Part shown: one piece after another, positions 33,050-44,656 of the stretch
Position numbering within the stretch: the first letter of the stretch is position 1
Layout: each line of letters starts with the position of its first letter
Assembly (NCBI GenBank): GCA_010015655.1
Contig: ML976747.1
Span: 224,374-288,373, forward strand
Length of the DNA stretch: 64,000 bases
Reading direction: 5' to 3'
Origin: Bimuria novae-zelandiae CBS 107.79
Lineage: Eukaryota; Ascomycota; Dothideomycetes; Pleosporales; Didymosphaeriaceae
Notes under the pieces: model-generated
What the model was told of the DNA's origin: nothing
Seen by the model: the letters and a program-made list of their open reading frames with translations, nothing else
Database searches by the model: none
Translations under genes and position numbers: made by a program

Positions 33050-36000
33050 TGTTATTAATAGTAATTTATTACTAATTCTTTGTAATTTGTAAGATATTTT
33101 TTTTGTTTTTAAATATAGTATTTTTCTGACTATCCTTTCTACTTAACTAGATATTTAGGCTAATCTTAATTTACTTTTAGGTCCTTAATTTTTTTAACCT
33201 TATACTTGTCGTCCTTTAGATTTAACTAGATCTTAACTAGAGCGTTTAGTATAGTTAGTTTTACAAGTAATGTATAAAACGTAGGGTAAACCTTCGTACC
33301 CTTTAATAAAAGCAACTTAGCTATAACAGATCCCTTAGTTTCTTATACTTTGTAAAGGCCTATTTAGAGGTAATTTAGTTTTTTGCTAGGTTGTTTTGTC
33401 CTTTGTCCCTTTTTTTAACAGTTAATCTTTTAATATTTTGTTAATTAGAGTTTTTGGATGTTATAAGGACTTTTTAAGTAATTCATTTTTATAAGACTTC
33501 GTGAAGTTCCTTTATCTTTATAGCCTTAGTAAAGGCTTTTATAGAAATGCTTTTTACACCTTTTAGATTTTAATAAGTAACTAGCTTATATCTGTAGTTG
33601 GCGTAGTATAGAGAGTATTATGTTATTCTTAATTTTGCGCTGTTATATGCTAGCTAGGCTATTAGTACTAACCCTATCTAGTTATTCTATTATTTATTAA
33701 TATAAAATTATAGATACTATTTTAGTATATAATTCGTACGTTCTATTTGTCTATTAGTCGAGGGGTATGAACTTGTTAAGAGCTTCCTATTAACGCTTAG
33801 AGCTACTATAAAGGTATCCTAGTACGTAGATATAAAGAGCTTGTCTTTATTTATAATAAATTCATTTAGTAGTCCATATTCTGCGAACACTGCGTTGTCC
33901 ACCTTGTAAGCTAGTTTTTCCGCCGTCAGAGACTTTTTTATAGGTTTAAACTTAGCTATCTTAGTTAAATAGTTTACTATTACAATACTAGTGTCGTACA
34001 TTTGCTTTGTTCCTACTATAGCGATTTTAGGAGCTTTATTATAACGTTTATTATTATACTTCACTAGGGCTGTTTAACTTCTTATAGTAGTTACAATATT
34101 CTATAAGGCTTATATCTTTTTAGCTTATTTTTATGGCATGCTAAATAGTTACTTAGAATCTTAATTACTATTTACTTAAGTTTAAGGATAGTATATTTAT
34201 TTGCGATCTAACTCGTTGTTTTTTTAATATTTAAATAACTTTATTCTTATAATTTATTTAATATCTTAATTAAGGCGTTCTTATAGCCTAGTTTTATAAT
34301 AATTTTACATTAGTGGTCTTGGCGCGTTTTATTAAGTTTCTTATAAAAAAGGTCGTATTCCTCCCGTTATTTAATGATGAGTTGGTTATAATCCTAAAAA
34401 TTATGTACTACTAGTTTTGTGTACTATAGGCTAGCTACGCGAATTTTAATATTTAACTAATTATATTTTATTATTTTATTATTCCCTACGCGTAGCACTG
34501 CGTTATATAGGCTAAATATATCTTTTATAAAATCTAATTTTTTAATTAAGGCGTCTATCGCGCTGTTAAGTGTTCTTAGTTAATAGTATATAGCGAAGTT
34601 AAAATACGCTAGAAACTTTACTTATCGTACCTATTATTTATTAATCTTTTTTATTAATATAAAGTTAGTAAGATTTTAATAATTTATTTATACCTTTATC
34701 TTAAAGCGCGCTGTGGTAAGCTAGGTTACTTATTATTTATAGGTGTTTACTATCCCTAGTATTTCTTTATTATAAACGTCGTAATTAAGTTCTGTTCCTA
34801 AGGACTTTCTTAAATAATAGAACACTAGTCTCTATTTTCTATTGTCGCACTATTATAAGAGAATCGCTCCTAGTGCGTACTCTAATATATCCATTTTAGC
34901 CCTCGTTGGTTTCTCTAGATTATGCATTTATAGGAGGGGTGCTAAAAGAAAAAGCTTTTCACTATTTTTTTTTCTTAAATTTTACTTCTTTCTTAGTAAT
35001 CTCTATTAAGGATGTCGTAACCTTAAAATAGTCCTTAATAAACTTTTAGTAAAAATTAGTAAATTCTAAGAAGGATTAGACGTCCTTTACTAACTTAAGT
35101 TATAATTATTTTTATATTATAAATACTTCTTTTGGGTCTATTTTAATGCCTTCTTTTAAAATTATAAATCTGAAATATTCTATTTTCGTTGTGTGGAATT
35201 TATACTTATTTAGGTAAAGGAGTAGTCCGTATTCCTTTATCTTAGCTAGCACTTTTCGTACTTACTATACATGCTCCTCAAGCGTATCTCTCGAATATAT
35301 TAGGACATTGTCCAGATACACTGTACAGAATACGTTTAGGTATTTATACAATATCTTATTTACTACTGCCTAAAATGTGGCTAGGGCGTTTATTAGTCCT
35401 ATAGGCATAACCATGAACTCGAATAGTCTATATCGTATTTAAAATACTATTATTTATTTATGTCTTTTAGCTATGCGTATCTAATAGAACCTATCTTATA
35501 TATTAAATTTTATAAACTACTTAGCTCCTTAGAGTTCATTTATAAGCTCTATTATTAGTAGTAAAGGGTATTAATTATTTATTATTTTATCGTTTAGCTA
35601 TTAAATATCTATATATAGTTAGAGTTATCCGTTTTTCTTTAGCACGAATAGTATAGTAAAAGCTATTATACTTTTACTTAATTATATAAACTTCCTTTTT
35701 AAGTTTTTTTTTTTTTTTTTACTAATTCTTCTTATTAGTCTTACGATAATGGTTATATTTATTTAAAATATAGCTTTATACCTTTCTATAGGTAGGTCTT
35801 ATAATCCTATTCCTAGTGTTTTAGGATTGTTTTGTCGTCTTACTTGTAAAATAGCTCTACGAAATTTTTATACTTCTTAGGTATAAATAGAGCTTCTTGC
35901 CCCGCCTTCTAGAGCTCACTCTTTCTTATCTATATAACTCCTACTAACTAAGGGTCCTTCTTGTAGATTCTTGTAATCTTATAAGGTAATATTTTTATAA

Positions 36001-38700
36001 TTATTAATTTCTTCCTAGTTCCCTCTTTAAAAGGTATATACTAAACCTTTAGGCTTACTTATTTTAATTATTATACGCTAGTAATCTTTATTGTAGGTTT
36101 TTAGCTATATATTATCCTCCTTTACTAATTAATAACAGGGTTATGTTATAATAGCCAATTATAACTAATAATTACATTTAAGCTTTTAAAACTTATTATC
36201 GTGAAGCTGTGTTAGCTCTAGAGTCTATTTAGACTAATAAGTAATAGCGTTATTTTAAGGCCTAGCTAGCCTTTGCTATATTCTTAGGATAACGTCCTAT
36301 TTATTATTTTTACTTATACATGTGTTTCCTTATTCCTGTATAGCAGGTTATATTTTTCTACTATTTTAGAAGATATTAGATATTTAGTTACTCTAGGGTC
36401 GATTAGCGCTATTACTTGGTAATTACTAATTATAACTTTTTTAGTTAGGTGTAGGTTATCCGTGCCTATTCTTACTTTTTTAGCCTTATAGTTACGTCTT
36501 TACTAATAAAAACTTTTATCTAGTAGCACCCTAGTTTTCTAATTCGTTATTAGTCTTTTTAGAGTTATTCTAAGAAGCTTTTATTTCCTTATTCTAAGTT
36601 CGCATGGCCTTTTCTATGCTAACGTTAGTTTTTACTTTTTTTTTCTTTTAATAAAGTGCCTCATAGGTGCTCTTAGTAGCTTTAATTCACTAGACCTCTT
36701 CTTTATTTTTTAAGGTTTTCTGTATTGTCTGTATCCTGTAATTAAATTTTCTTAAGATTTTAGATCTTTATGTAGTGGTGTCGTTTCCTGTACTACTTTC
36801 TATTCTTTTTAATATAGGTAGGCTAAGTAATCCTTGTTACAATTTAGCTATCTAATCCATTATAGGTGATTAGGACTTATGCCTTTTATTTATTAGTTTT
36901 TTATAAATGCTGTTAATCCTGCATTTATACTTTTAGGGTACTAGTCTATAGCTTCTTTATATGCCTCGTGCATTTCGCATTTATTATTAAAGTATTTTTA
37001 CTAGCCTAATTCTTTATAGTGGCGTGCCTATTTATCTCAGAAATATTTATAGTAGTTTATTATTAGCTTATAGTTATTAATAAACTTATAGCTAGCGTCT
37101 TTTAGTAATGTTGCTATCTATGCCTTTTTTGTTTAATATAGTTAGCAATCTTTCTTGTTATAAAGGAACCAGGCTACCGTTTATGCTATTCTTAAATTTT
37201 AATTTGCTAGCCTAGTACTAGTACATTTCCTTAGTACTTTTTAGCGAACTTGTAGATTGTCGTAGCTTTTAGTCCTTTAAGTTTAATCTTTTACGTGTAT
37301 TTTTAGGGTGTATATATTTAGCTATTGCATACCTAGCACTTTCCCTCTAATAGTTAAAAAAGGACCTTGTATTCTAGTACTGTCTTTTATTCTATTTCTT
37401 CTAGTTTCTCTAGAACCTCAAGTTTTATATTAAAGACTTTATTTTTATTAGTCTTTAGTAGTCTAGGTATTAGTGTCTGTAGCGTAGCTATTACTACTTA
37501 AATAATCTAAGCTTTCTTGCTCTCTCCTTTATTATTCTTTAAATAATCCTTTTAAAAGTAACTTTATTCTCTACATCCCACGCATGCTTTTTTTTAAAAC
37601 GTTATTTTTGTTCTTAGTTAGATAGTCCGTTATTACGGCCCTTCTACTACTTCTTTAGCTTCTTCTCTTATGCCTTGTCAGCTATCACAACATTACTATT
37701 ATAGTCTTAACGTAGTTTTTAGCTCTTCTTAGTATTAGGTTACACTTGCCTGCCTTCGCGTTTCTTGAGTTACCATTTATATAGGCAGTAATGTACTTAG
37801 ATAGATAGCTTAATTATTTCCTCTAAGCTTCTAGGTTAGTTATAGTAGATTAGTTTGTCCTTTACTATTTCCTTTAACCTATTATAATAAGCTACCTATA
37901 AGGGAGCGTTATCCTAATTAATCCTTACCTATAATTATCTAAATAATATAGCATACTTACTAGCAGATCTTTATTACTTAAGTTACTAAATTTACTTTTT
38001 TACTTGTTACTCTTTATTAACTTCTTTAAATATAATTTTAATTTGTTTTTTAAAATCTTCCTAAGACGTAAATTCCTTTATTAATATTTTATCTTATTTT
38101 TTTAGCTATTCTTCCTACTCTAAATAATTATTAATAATATGACGTAACTACTTTAATAGTTCTTTTTTTATATACATACTTGCTGCTAGGACTTTTACTT
38201 AATTTATTTTAATTATCTATTTATTAAATTAGTAATATAATTTTATATTTATAAGGAATAGTTTTAAGGTGCCTTTTATTCTATTCAAGAGTTCTAGGAT
38301 TTTAAAGTTAATCTTAGTTATTAGAGGTGCTGGGGCCACTTGTACCTGAGCCTGGGCCTACTCTTATAAATAGTTTATAAGTTGCGCAATCTGCTCCCTA
38401 AGCTATTAAATATTATTAGCCTAGGTAGCTAATATTATAGCTAAGTTTATTATAGTGCCAAAAGCCGTGCTTCCCGTAGCTAGTCTAGACGCTACTAAGC
38501 TGGATAGTGTTACTATATTATCTTAGAACTTTAGGTAGTTAAAGTGTTACAAGGACTGTACGTACCTAAGCCTAGTCTAGATAAGGGGAGGTTAGGTTTA
38601 TAATGTAAGCGCCTTACAGATATTTAGTAGTTAAGAGCTAAGAATAACACTAGGGTAGGTTTATAAATAATTTAATTTTATAATAAATAATAAAATAACT
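33050..38700 (-). mobile_element. Ty3/gypsy retrotransposon remnant, RIP-degraded
   Basis: The reverse transcriptase is recognisable at about 35266-35420 on the minus strand: FEFMVMPIGLINALATF, then VYLDNVLIYSRDTLEEHV. YLDN replaces YLDD, a G-to-A change that kills catalysis. The integrase core lies at 33819-34064 (VIVNYLTKIAKFKP, LTAEKLAYKV, EYGLLNEFIINKDKLF). Reverse transcriptase before integrase is the gypsy order. Gag and protease should lie at 36-38.6 kb but show only frame fragments. The LTRs were not resolved and both limits are approximate. Confidence 0.75.
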
Positions 38701-38899
38701 AACTAGAAATTTTACTAGTCTATTATAAGAGATGTACTTAAAATATATTAAGTTAATTATAAAGAGTAGAAAAGGTATAAGAAATTATTAAACTATATAT
38801 TATTAATTTTAGTTCTTGCTATTATTAGAATTATTATTATAATTTTACTAAGACTTTCCTCCTAGAGGTAGTTCCTATGACTTACTATAGTCTTAACCT

Positions 38900-39620
38900 T
38901 TATACGGGACTTCTTGCTTATACGGGACTTCGTTACGTGATTACTAACCTAAGCTACCCCACGCTTCTATGTGTTCCCCTGGCGCGGTTATTCCGTCCAC
39001 AATGACTCTCTTGGCGTAATTGTCTGGTTCTATTGTTCCTGTGGGGTTCGTGATCGTAATGGTATTACTTCTAGCTCTTAGGTACGTTCCGACGGTACTC
39101 CTAGATCTTTTACTAATATTTTTATAGATATTTCTCTAGTTCCTAAGAATTTTTACTATATATATAGCCTTTTTATTTAATAAAATATGTGCGTGGCTAA
39201 TTTATGTGCTATAGTATTTATTTAATCTTAAACTTGTTTTTTCCCTTAGTCTAGTAGTAGAAAGTTATATTAACTAGTGTCTTAGGGTCTGTAGGCTCTA
39301 ATTAGTCTATATAAAATACTAAATATATCTTAGCGTCCAGTAGTAGTTCTAATTAGTGGTTAACTAGTAATATTTATTTAGAAATAAAGAACAGTCTAAC
39401 CTTAATATAATTTAGTTTTTTATACTTTTTTTTTATGAGTAGATATGCTTTATCCCCCTTCTTCAGCTAAGGTGCTGTTTTTAATTTTTAGTTAGTATAA
39501 AAAATACTTCGCTATTAAGCCTTTTTAAGATTCTTTTAGAGTTATTTATACATCTTCTTTATAGTTTCTACTATGTTAATCGCTTCTTCTATCCTAATAT
39601 TCGTAGGAAATATTAGGCTG
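38900..39620 (-). mobile_element. second Ty3/gypsy fragment, integrase C-terminal part
   Basis: On the minus strand, frames near 39600-39200 read EEAINIVETIKKMYK, then LKTAP, LKKGDKAYLL and KVRLFFISK. This matches the GPY/F-like C-terminal region of gypsy integrases. It lies upstream of, and on the same strand as, the complete-order gypsy element, so it cannot belong to it and must be the tail of another copy. GC-richer sequence follows at 38950-39080. Confidence 0.65.
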
Positions 39621-39626
39621 GTAAAT

Positions 39627-39676
39627 AGGTTAGGGTTAGATTAGGGTTAGGTTATATTACATAAGACCCTAACCCA
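39627..39676. repeat. short telomere-like TTAGGG tract with inverted CCCTAA copy
   Basis: The tract reads GGTTAGGGTTAGATTAGGG followed by TTAGGTTA. After about 13 bp comes ACCCTAACCC on the same strand, so the segment could form a hairpin. A looser GGGTTAAGATTAAGTTAGG stretch follows. TTAGGG is the usual telomere repeat of filamentous ascomycetes, but only two to three units are exact here. Confidence 0.6.
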
Positions 39677-39719
39677 ACTTTTTAGCACTAGTGTGGGTTA
39701 AGATTAAGTTAGGATTAGG

Positions 39720-40134
39720 TTACTAGCGTCTATATTAAATTTTTCTAGTTTTTATTAATTTCATATAAGAATTATTATAGATAGTTATTACAGCTAACGT
39801 TCTAGAAGTATTGTAATTAAGCTATACTAGCGTCTCGCCACAGTGTCTCGCTACGCAGTGAGGGACGTTACTCTATTCCTCCTCATTGTCATCCACATAC
39901 ACCACCCTCGTCACAACCATGGCTATCAAAACCACACCTAACGGCGGGGTACATACTAGGCGTAAATCAGACACTATACAACTTATCTAGAATTGACACA
40001 CAGGACTGAGACAATGCTAAATAGAACTGTCTTACTCGACTTTGTACTTTCCACGACTGTGTATATCAACAAAATCTTTTAATTAACTTAATCGCGCCCT
40101 AATGGGCTGAACGCTGCTTCACCTTCTCGCTCAC
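39720..40134. other. transition from RIP-mutated to normal sequence, no gene seen
   Basis: AT-rich sequence ends near 39830. From there composition is normal and no open frame is worth reporting. It would hold the 3' end of the small minus-strand gene. Confidence 0.5.
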
Positions 40135-40138
40135 TTAC

Positions 40139-40506
40139 CGGGGACCGGACAAAAGCCCACACCGCCCCATCCCCGCAACTCTCCTCCTCGCACTCCTACC
40201 CGACTCGCGCCCTCGCCACCGCCACACCCGCAGCATCTCCGGCTCGCGCTCGCCCTCACCTTCGTACACGCTGCTATCGTACTCGATGGTGAAGAGCAGC
40301 GCTACATCCCCAAGAATACTAACTAGGTCATCGCCCTCAATCTCTCTGGAAGCGTTAGACGTGGCGATGGTGGTGAGGGCGTACAGGGCATTTTGAGTCG
40401 CGGCGAGGCGCATGTTTGACGTTGAGAGTTCGGCGGCGGAGTGCGCGATGGAGAGGGTGAGGGCTTGGAGATCTATGCGGAGGGCGGTGAGACCTTGAGA
40501 GGGCAT
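40139..40506 (-). CDS. small protein of unknown function, last exon unresolved
   Basis: ATG 40506 sits in a good context (CAGCCATGCC). The N-terminal 85 or so residues look like a genuine soluble helical protein (LTALRIDLQALTLSIAHSAA, then MRLAATQNALYALTTIA, then EIEGDDLVSILGDVALLF), followed by EYDSSVYEGEGE and an arginine-rich tail. The in-frame stop coincides with a strong donor (GTAAGTGAG at 40138), so the coding sequence probably continues after an intron. One acceptor at ATACACAG would give only nine more residues. The arginine-rich part may itself be read in the wrong frame if an earlier intron exists. No family recognised. Confidence 0.55.
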
Positions 40507-40555
40507 GGCTGGTTAGTTGGGTGAGGATGTTAGTTGGTATGGTATGGTTTATTTT

Positions 40556-40580
40556 GGTCTGGTCTGGTCTGGTCTGGTCT
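40556..40580 (+). repeat. (GGTCT)5 microsatellite in the upstream region of the small gene
   Basis: Five perfect 5-bp units lie about 50 bp upstream of the start codon at 40506. Confidence 0.9.
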
Positions 40581-40788
40581 AGCACGCATGCGTTGGCCTG
40601 GATGCCTGTATATGAAGGGAGGGATAGCATTGTGTATATCGCGAGTGCACAATGATGATGTGGAAGAAGACGGACTAGGCGAGGAATAAAGCATATGGTC
40701 CATCTTGCGGCGTCGAGGGGGTGAACTGCACGATGTCGTATTGTCTTGTCCTGTCCTGTCTTATATCATCTACGACTACCCCGTCATC

Positions 40789-41615
40789 CTATTCAAACAC
40801 AATCTTCCGGCCCTTTAAGAGTGTCCCGCCTAACAGCTTCCCGACCGCCCACCCAGCATACGCCCCGGTCACAATAGTCACCGGCCACTTCTGCCACGCG
40901 CGGTCCCAGTCCAACGGTATGGGTATCGCGCCAAGCCACGCGCCGACCACGGTGCCGATCATGCCGCCGTAGACCTCGTCGACGGGCTTCAGCAGCGCGA
41001 CGATCTCGCGCCAGGTGGCGCCGTCGACGCCGTGCACGTACACAAGGGGTAGCGTCGCGAGGAAGGCTATATGCGCGGCGGCGAGCATCGTGTGGGCGTG
41101 GTGCGTGGTGAGGGGCGCGCCGAAGAGGATGAGTATGGTGGTGAGGAGGGGGATGGCGGCGGCGGAGGCGATTATTAGGGAGAGGAAGGCTGGCTGGGCT
41201 CATGTTAGCATGTACATCCAACACACTTGTTTCCGTCCCGGGCTTTCCGCGATGCTTTTGGAGGGGTGCAACGTACGATTATCTTCGCGCCAACTTCGCG
41301 CTCCAGTTTGCCCTTCTCGGCTTTCTTCTTGTCGCCGGGCTTTCTCTTTTCAGTGGTTGGTACGGCAGTCGCGGTGTCGCCCGTGGGCGGGAGACATATC
41401 GCCACGTAGGCGATTTGTAGGATGGAGAGCGGGATGAGGGTCCTGGTGAGTGCAGGGATGGGGTCCGCAACAATGGCTTTGAATTGGAATGCGTAGAGCG
41501 ATAGGACGAGCACGGGGTGTATGTGTGTGTATAGGCGCGCTGTGTCGTTGTTGAGGACGTCGATTGGGTGCGAAGGAGGAGGTGGTTTAGTAGAAGAGGT
41601 TATTACGGTCGTCAT
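40789..41615 (-). CDS. GPI11: GPI ethanolamine-phosphate transfer subunit PIG-F/Gpi11
   Basis: PIG-F/Gpi11 is an ER multi-pass membrane protein. It partners the PIG-O/PIG-G enzymes that add ethanolamine phosphate to mannoses of the GPI-anchor precursor. The exons are 41615-41277 and 41193-40789, with an 83-bp intron (GTACGT donor, GCTAAC branch, CCCAG acceptor), giving 247 residues, normal for fungi. The family C-terminal signature is clear: LVYVHGVDGATWREIV, VDEVYGGMIGTVVGAWLGAI, PIPLDWDRAWQKWPVTIVTG and GKLLGG. Hydrophobic segments precede it (LSLIIASAAAIPLLTTILIL and others). A lysine-rich loop (EKRKPGDKKKAEKGK) lies just before the intron. The frame is intact. The 385 bp up to the translin stop must contain its promoter. 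Confidence 0.92.
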
Positions 41616-42000
41616 CTTGGGGTGGTGTTGGGAGGAAGGAAAGAAGGACTAGAGGAAAGGAGGCATGCGAGAGCGAGTACAGAACATGCGCCTGCTTCTA
41701 GTAGAGCGTCTAGGGTGTTTTGGTGCTGTTCGTGAGTAATTTCAAGGTTGTCGCGTTAACATCGTGAGTGGTTTCGCAAAATTTAGTGGAGTCGTCCGTG
41801 CCTCGGTTGTGGCGGTGTAGCCGAAACCCATATTGTGCTCAATGCTTGACTATTGGACCCTATTGATTGTGATGCTTTTTCATGTTGCGCAACTCCGACG
41901 ATATGCTCATTCCAGTTCATGCATTGCCCATGTTCATGGTTTCCAAGTGAGCGCGAGAACTAGAGTCCTGCGCCACACCTCTCAACGGCATCGCCCTCCT
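41616..42000. other. promoter region of the PIG-F gene
   Basis: 385 bp between the translin stop codon and the PIG-F start, both genes being on the minus strand. No open frame or repeat of note. No specific regulatory site could be assigned. Confidence 0.5.
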
Positions 42001-43036
42001 CTACTGTTGCTTCTTCGGAACTAGATTCCTTAGAGAGAGGTCATACACGACGTCCTCCACATCCTTCACCCTGTACTTCAGTCCATCGCTCTTCCGTCTC
42101 AAGATGTCGTTCTTCAGGTTGAGGATCTGGAAGCCGGCAAACACGTCCTTGACGAACTGGTTGATGAGAAGCGGGCGCTCATAGTCGCCGAGCGTGACAG
42201 CATTGCGGGCAAGACGGGTCTATCGTTTTCAGTCAGAGGGTCTGGTCGCTGGAAAGGACGGAATACGTACCAGCTCTTCGACCATCGAGGTGAGCGCAAG
42301 GAGGTACTCCTCGATGGTGATGTGGAACTTGTCTTGGTCCTTGAGATTGGTGGGAACTTTTGCCTATTAGAATCTGTCGTGAAGGAAAAGGTCGGTCTGT
42401 ATACCTTTGAGGGTCTCGCCCAGCTCCTCGAGCGTCAGAAGGCACCCACACTTGGGCTCGTTGCCATCGTAATCCTTACCGCCGAGCCAGGCCCAGAAGA
42501 GGATGCCTTGAAGCTTTTGTACAGTCAGAGAAGCTTTCTAAACGAGATTGAGATACAAGCGTACCGCATCCTGCACCTGGCGCGACCACATTTGGTTAAA
42601 CTTGTAGTACGGCTGCTTTGAAGCTGCTTGCGCGAGCTTCGACACAGTCTCAATAGCATTTTGAATCGGCTCTTCCGAGGCTTTGAGGACGTTTGGAACT
42701 GTAGAACCAATAAGCGACGCTTTGGCTGCATGTACATTGTACGACTCACGGTCTGCAAAAGGTGTTGAGTGCGCTCGTGACAGGACGAAGGAGATGTTGC
42801 GGTCTGCGCATGGTCAGCAGTGTCAGCTTGCCGTTTCTCAGGTCGTACTCTGCTTCTCCAACGCCTGGACGATGTCCTTGAGCTCCTGTCGCGCTGTCAA
42901 TACGCTGTCACGTGTATCTCGTTTAGCGGTCGTCCTGGGCTTTTGCACGCACGTCACGAACTGTCGTGTCCTCGTCCACCTTTGACTGCAAGCCTTCGAA
43001 GATGGCGGGATCAATCATTCCAGAAGGCGCCGACAT
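42001..43036 (-). CDS. tsn1: translin, nucleic-acid-binding protein
   Basis: Translin is a ring-forming single-stranded RNA/DNA-binding protein that with TRAX forms the C3PO endoribonuclease. The seven inferred exons are 43036-42953, 42885-42849, 42803-42750, 42698-42565, 42513-42405, 42356-42271 and 42219-42001, giving 240 residues (human translin has 228). All six introns are 45-67 bp and GT-AG. Family features are the N-terminal DELKDIVQALEKQ helix, ISFVLSRAHS, YYKFNQMWSRQVQDA, FHITIEEYLLALTSMVEEL and TRLARNAVTLGDYERPLLIN. The C-terminal block is FAGFQILNLKNDILRRKSDG, then LKYRVKDVEDVVYDLSLR. The start gives MSAPSGMIDPAIFEGLQ, typical of fungal translins. The gene is intact, with six introns in about 1 kb, which is dense even for this group. 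Confidence 0.93.
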
Positions 43037-43214
43037 GATGCACTCTGGTTGGCGTTGTTAAGGTCGTAGAGGGTTTCGGTGGAAGGCGCGATGTGGGAAA
43101 GTTTTCGTGGTAGCAAACAAAACCTCGCCAAAATGCGACTACCCGTCAGCCTTCGCAACACCACAACGGAACATTTCCTGTAACTATTGCAATGATGTTA
43201 AACATAAAAAGAGC

Positions 43215-43325
43215 TTAGGCGGCTTTCAATTTCTCGATATCTGATGCAGGAGAGAACGACGCCTGCGCTAATTGCAGATTTCCTTGGGAGGCAACAATCG
43301 CTTGCACACCGCGAGCGCGACGCGA
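43215..43325 (-). other. possible orphan 3'-terminal exon beside a transposon
   Basis: A minus-strand frame with an acceptor-like TTCGCAG at 43332-43326 runs to TAA 43215-43217 and reads GVQAIVASQGNLQLAQASF, then ASDIEKLKAA. It looks coding (alternating hydrophobic and polar residues, clean stop), but no upstream exon could be found. The Tc1-type element starts only about 30 bp upstream. It could be the last exon of a gene split by that element, or chance. Confidence 0.3.
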
Positions 43326-43355
43326 CTGCGAATGCTAATTGACATTACTATAGTA

Positions 43356-44654
43356 TCAGGCAAAAGTGAGGTGAGTGGCCCGCACACAGCAGGGATGCCT
43401 GACTCGATACAAAACGGACGCCACTAGAGAGAAATACTATTAGTTCTATGAAATTTATATGATAATGCGTGTATCTCTATCGCGTGCTGTCCACTACAAC
43501 ATCACCACAATGTCTCCCCCATCCACACCAACTCGTCGATACCTTACTCGCGACTAACGCCTCCAGATACGCACCTTACGTCTAGCTAATTATACTTACT
43601 TATTTATTACTAACCTTTTTAAGGGTTTAAAAAAATAAGTTGCCTACGTAATTATTAGTATATAAGTTATATTAAAGAAGGGTACTAATTATCTACCCTT
43701 CTTTATAAATAAATAAGTAGACTAGCTTAAAGAATTTATTAAATCCTTTTAAAAAGGAAGGTAGATAAGTTTCTTACGCCTTATAAAGGGTCCCTTTACT
43801 TACTAGAGCGTTAGTAAATACGTAATTTAAAATCATTTATAAAGTAAGAGATATACTTACTATATTACTCTTACTAAGCCTCTTCTTACTAAAAAGAATT
43901 ATTAGCTACGCCTCGCATAGGTAAAAGCTTACGCTAACTAGTCTCTCTAGTAGTAGTATATAATCCTCTAGAGCGACGAAACTTAGGTGACTGGTTACTA
44001 GTATTGTAAGAAGTAGGTTACTAGGCACCCTAGAAAGGAACTAGATCCCTTCTATATTATTAAGAAGCTACGTAATAAGCGTGGCTAGATATTCTAAAAT
44101 TACTTTTTAGGTACAACGCAGGGACTATTAGTGTTTTAATAAAAGGAATAGAAGAGTATTAATAAGGAAAGCTATTATAAAAGAGCTATATCTTTTATTT
44201 ATAAATAGTTATACCTTAATTTATATTTTTAATTTATATAAGATAGTACTCCTCGGCATGTTACTACTTATATAATTAAAAAGTTTTAATAAGAAAAATT
44301 ATTTTATCTTTTAGTTAGCGTTTTTGCTAAATTTTAACCTCATTAAAGTAGTATAAAATAAGATAAAGGACTATATTAAGTAGTATTATTTTAATTTACT
44401 AAGAGGTAAGTAGCGTATATATAGCTAGCTATATAATATTATATAGAAAGCGTGCGACTTAATTAAAAGTAAAATATTTAAAAAGCTTATTAAGAGTATA
44501 CGAGCTAGATACTAGGCTATAATTAATATAAAAGGTAGTTACACTAGGTACTAAAATTTATATATAAAAGAAGACAAGCGTGCGAAATTCACATAGCTTA
44601 GCATCTTGGCAACACCCCTGCTGTGCGCGGGCCACTCACCTCACTTTTGCCTGA
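43356..44654 (+). mobile_element. Tc1-type DNA transposon, RIP-degraded, complete ends
   Basis: This 1299-bp element is flanked by TA on both sides (43354-43355 and 44655-44656). Its inverted termini run over about 45 bp (left TCAGGCAAAAGTGAGGTGAG, then TGGCCCGC; the right end is the same on the minus strand with a few transitions). The length and TA target fit the Tc1/mariner class. Confidence 0.9.
43510..44575 (+). pseudogene. RIP-degraded Tc1-type transposase
   Basis: The frame starts MSPPSTPTRRYLTRD, then a stop in place of Gln, then RLQIRTLRLANYTYLFITNL, a helix-turn-helix start known from fungal Tc1-like transposases. Later pieces such as KDYIK and LIKSKIFKKLIKSIRARYQA match the C-terminal region. 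TAG/TAA codons and AT bias run throughout. The first 50 bp escaped mutation. No active product. Confidence 0.82.
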
Positions 44655-44656
44655 TA

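Noticed and set aside
33819..34064. An 81-codon minus-strand frame
   Set aside because: It is a chance-open piece of the gypsy integrase core, not an independent gene.
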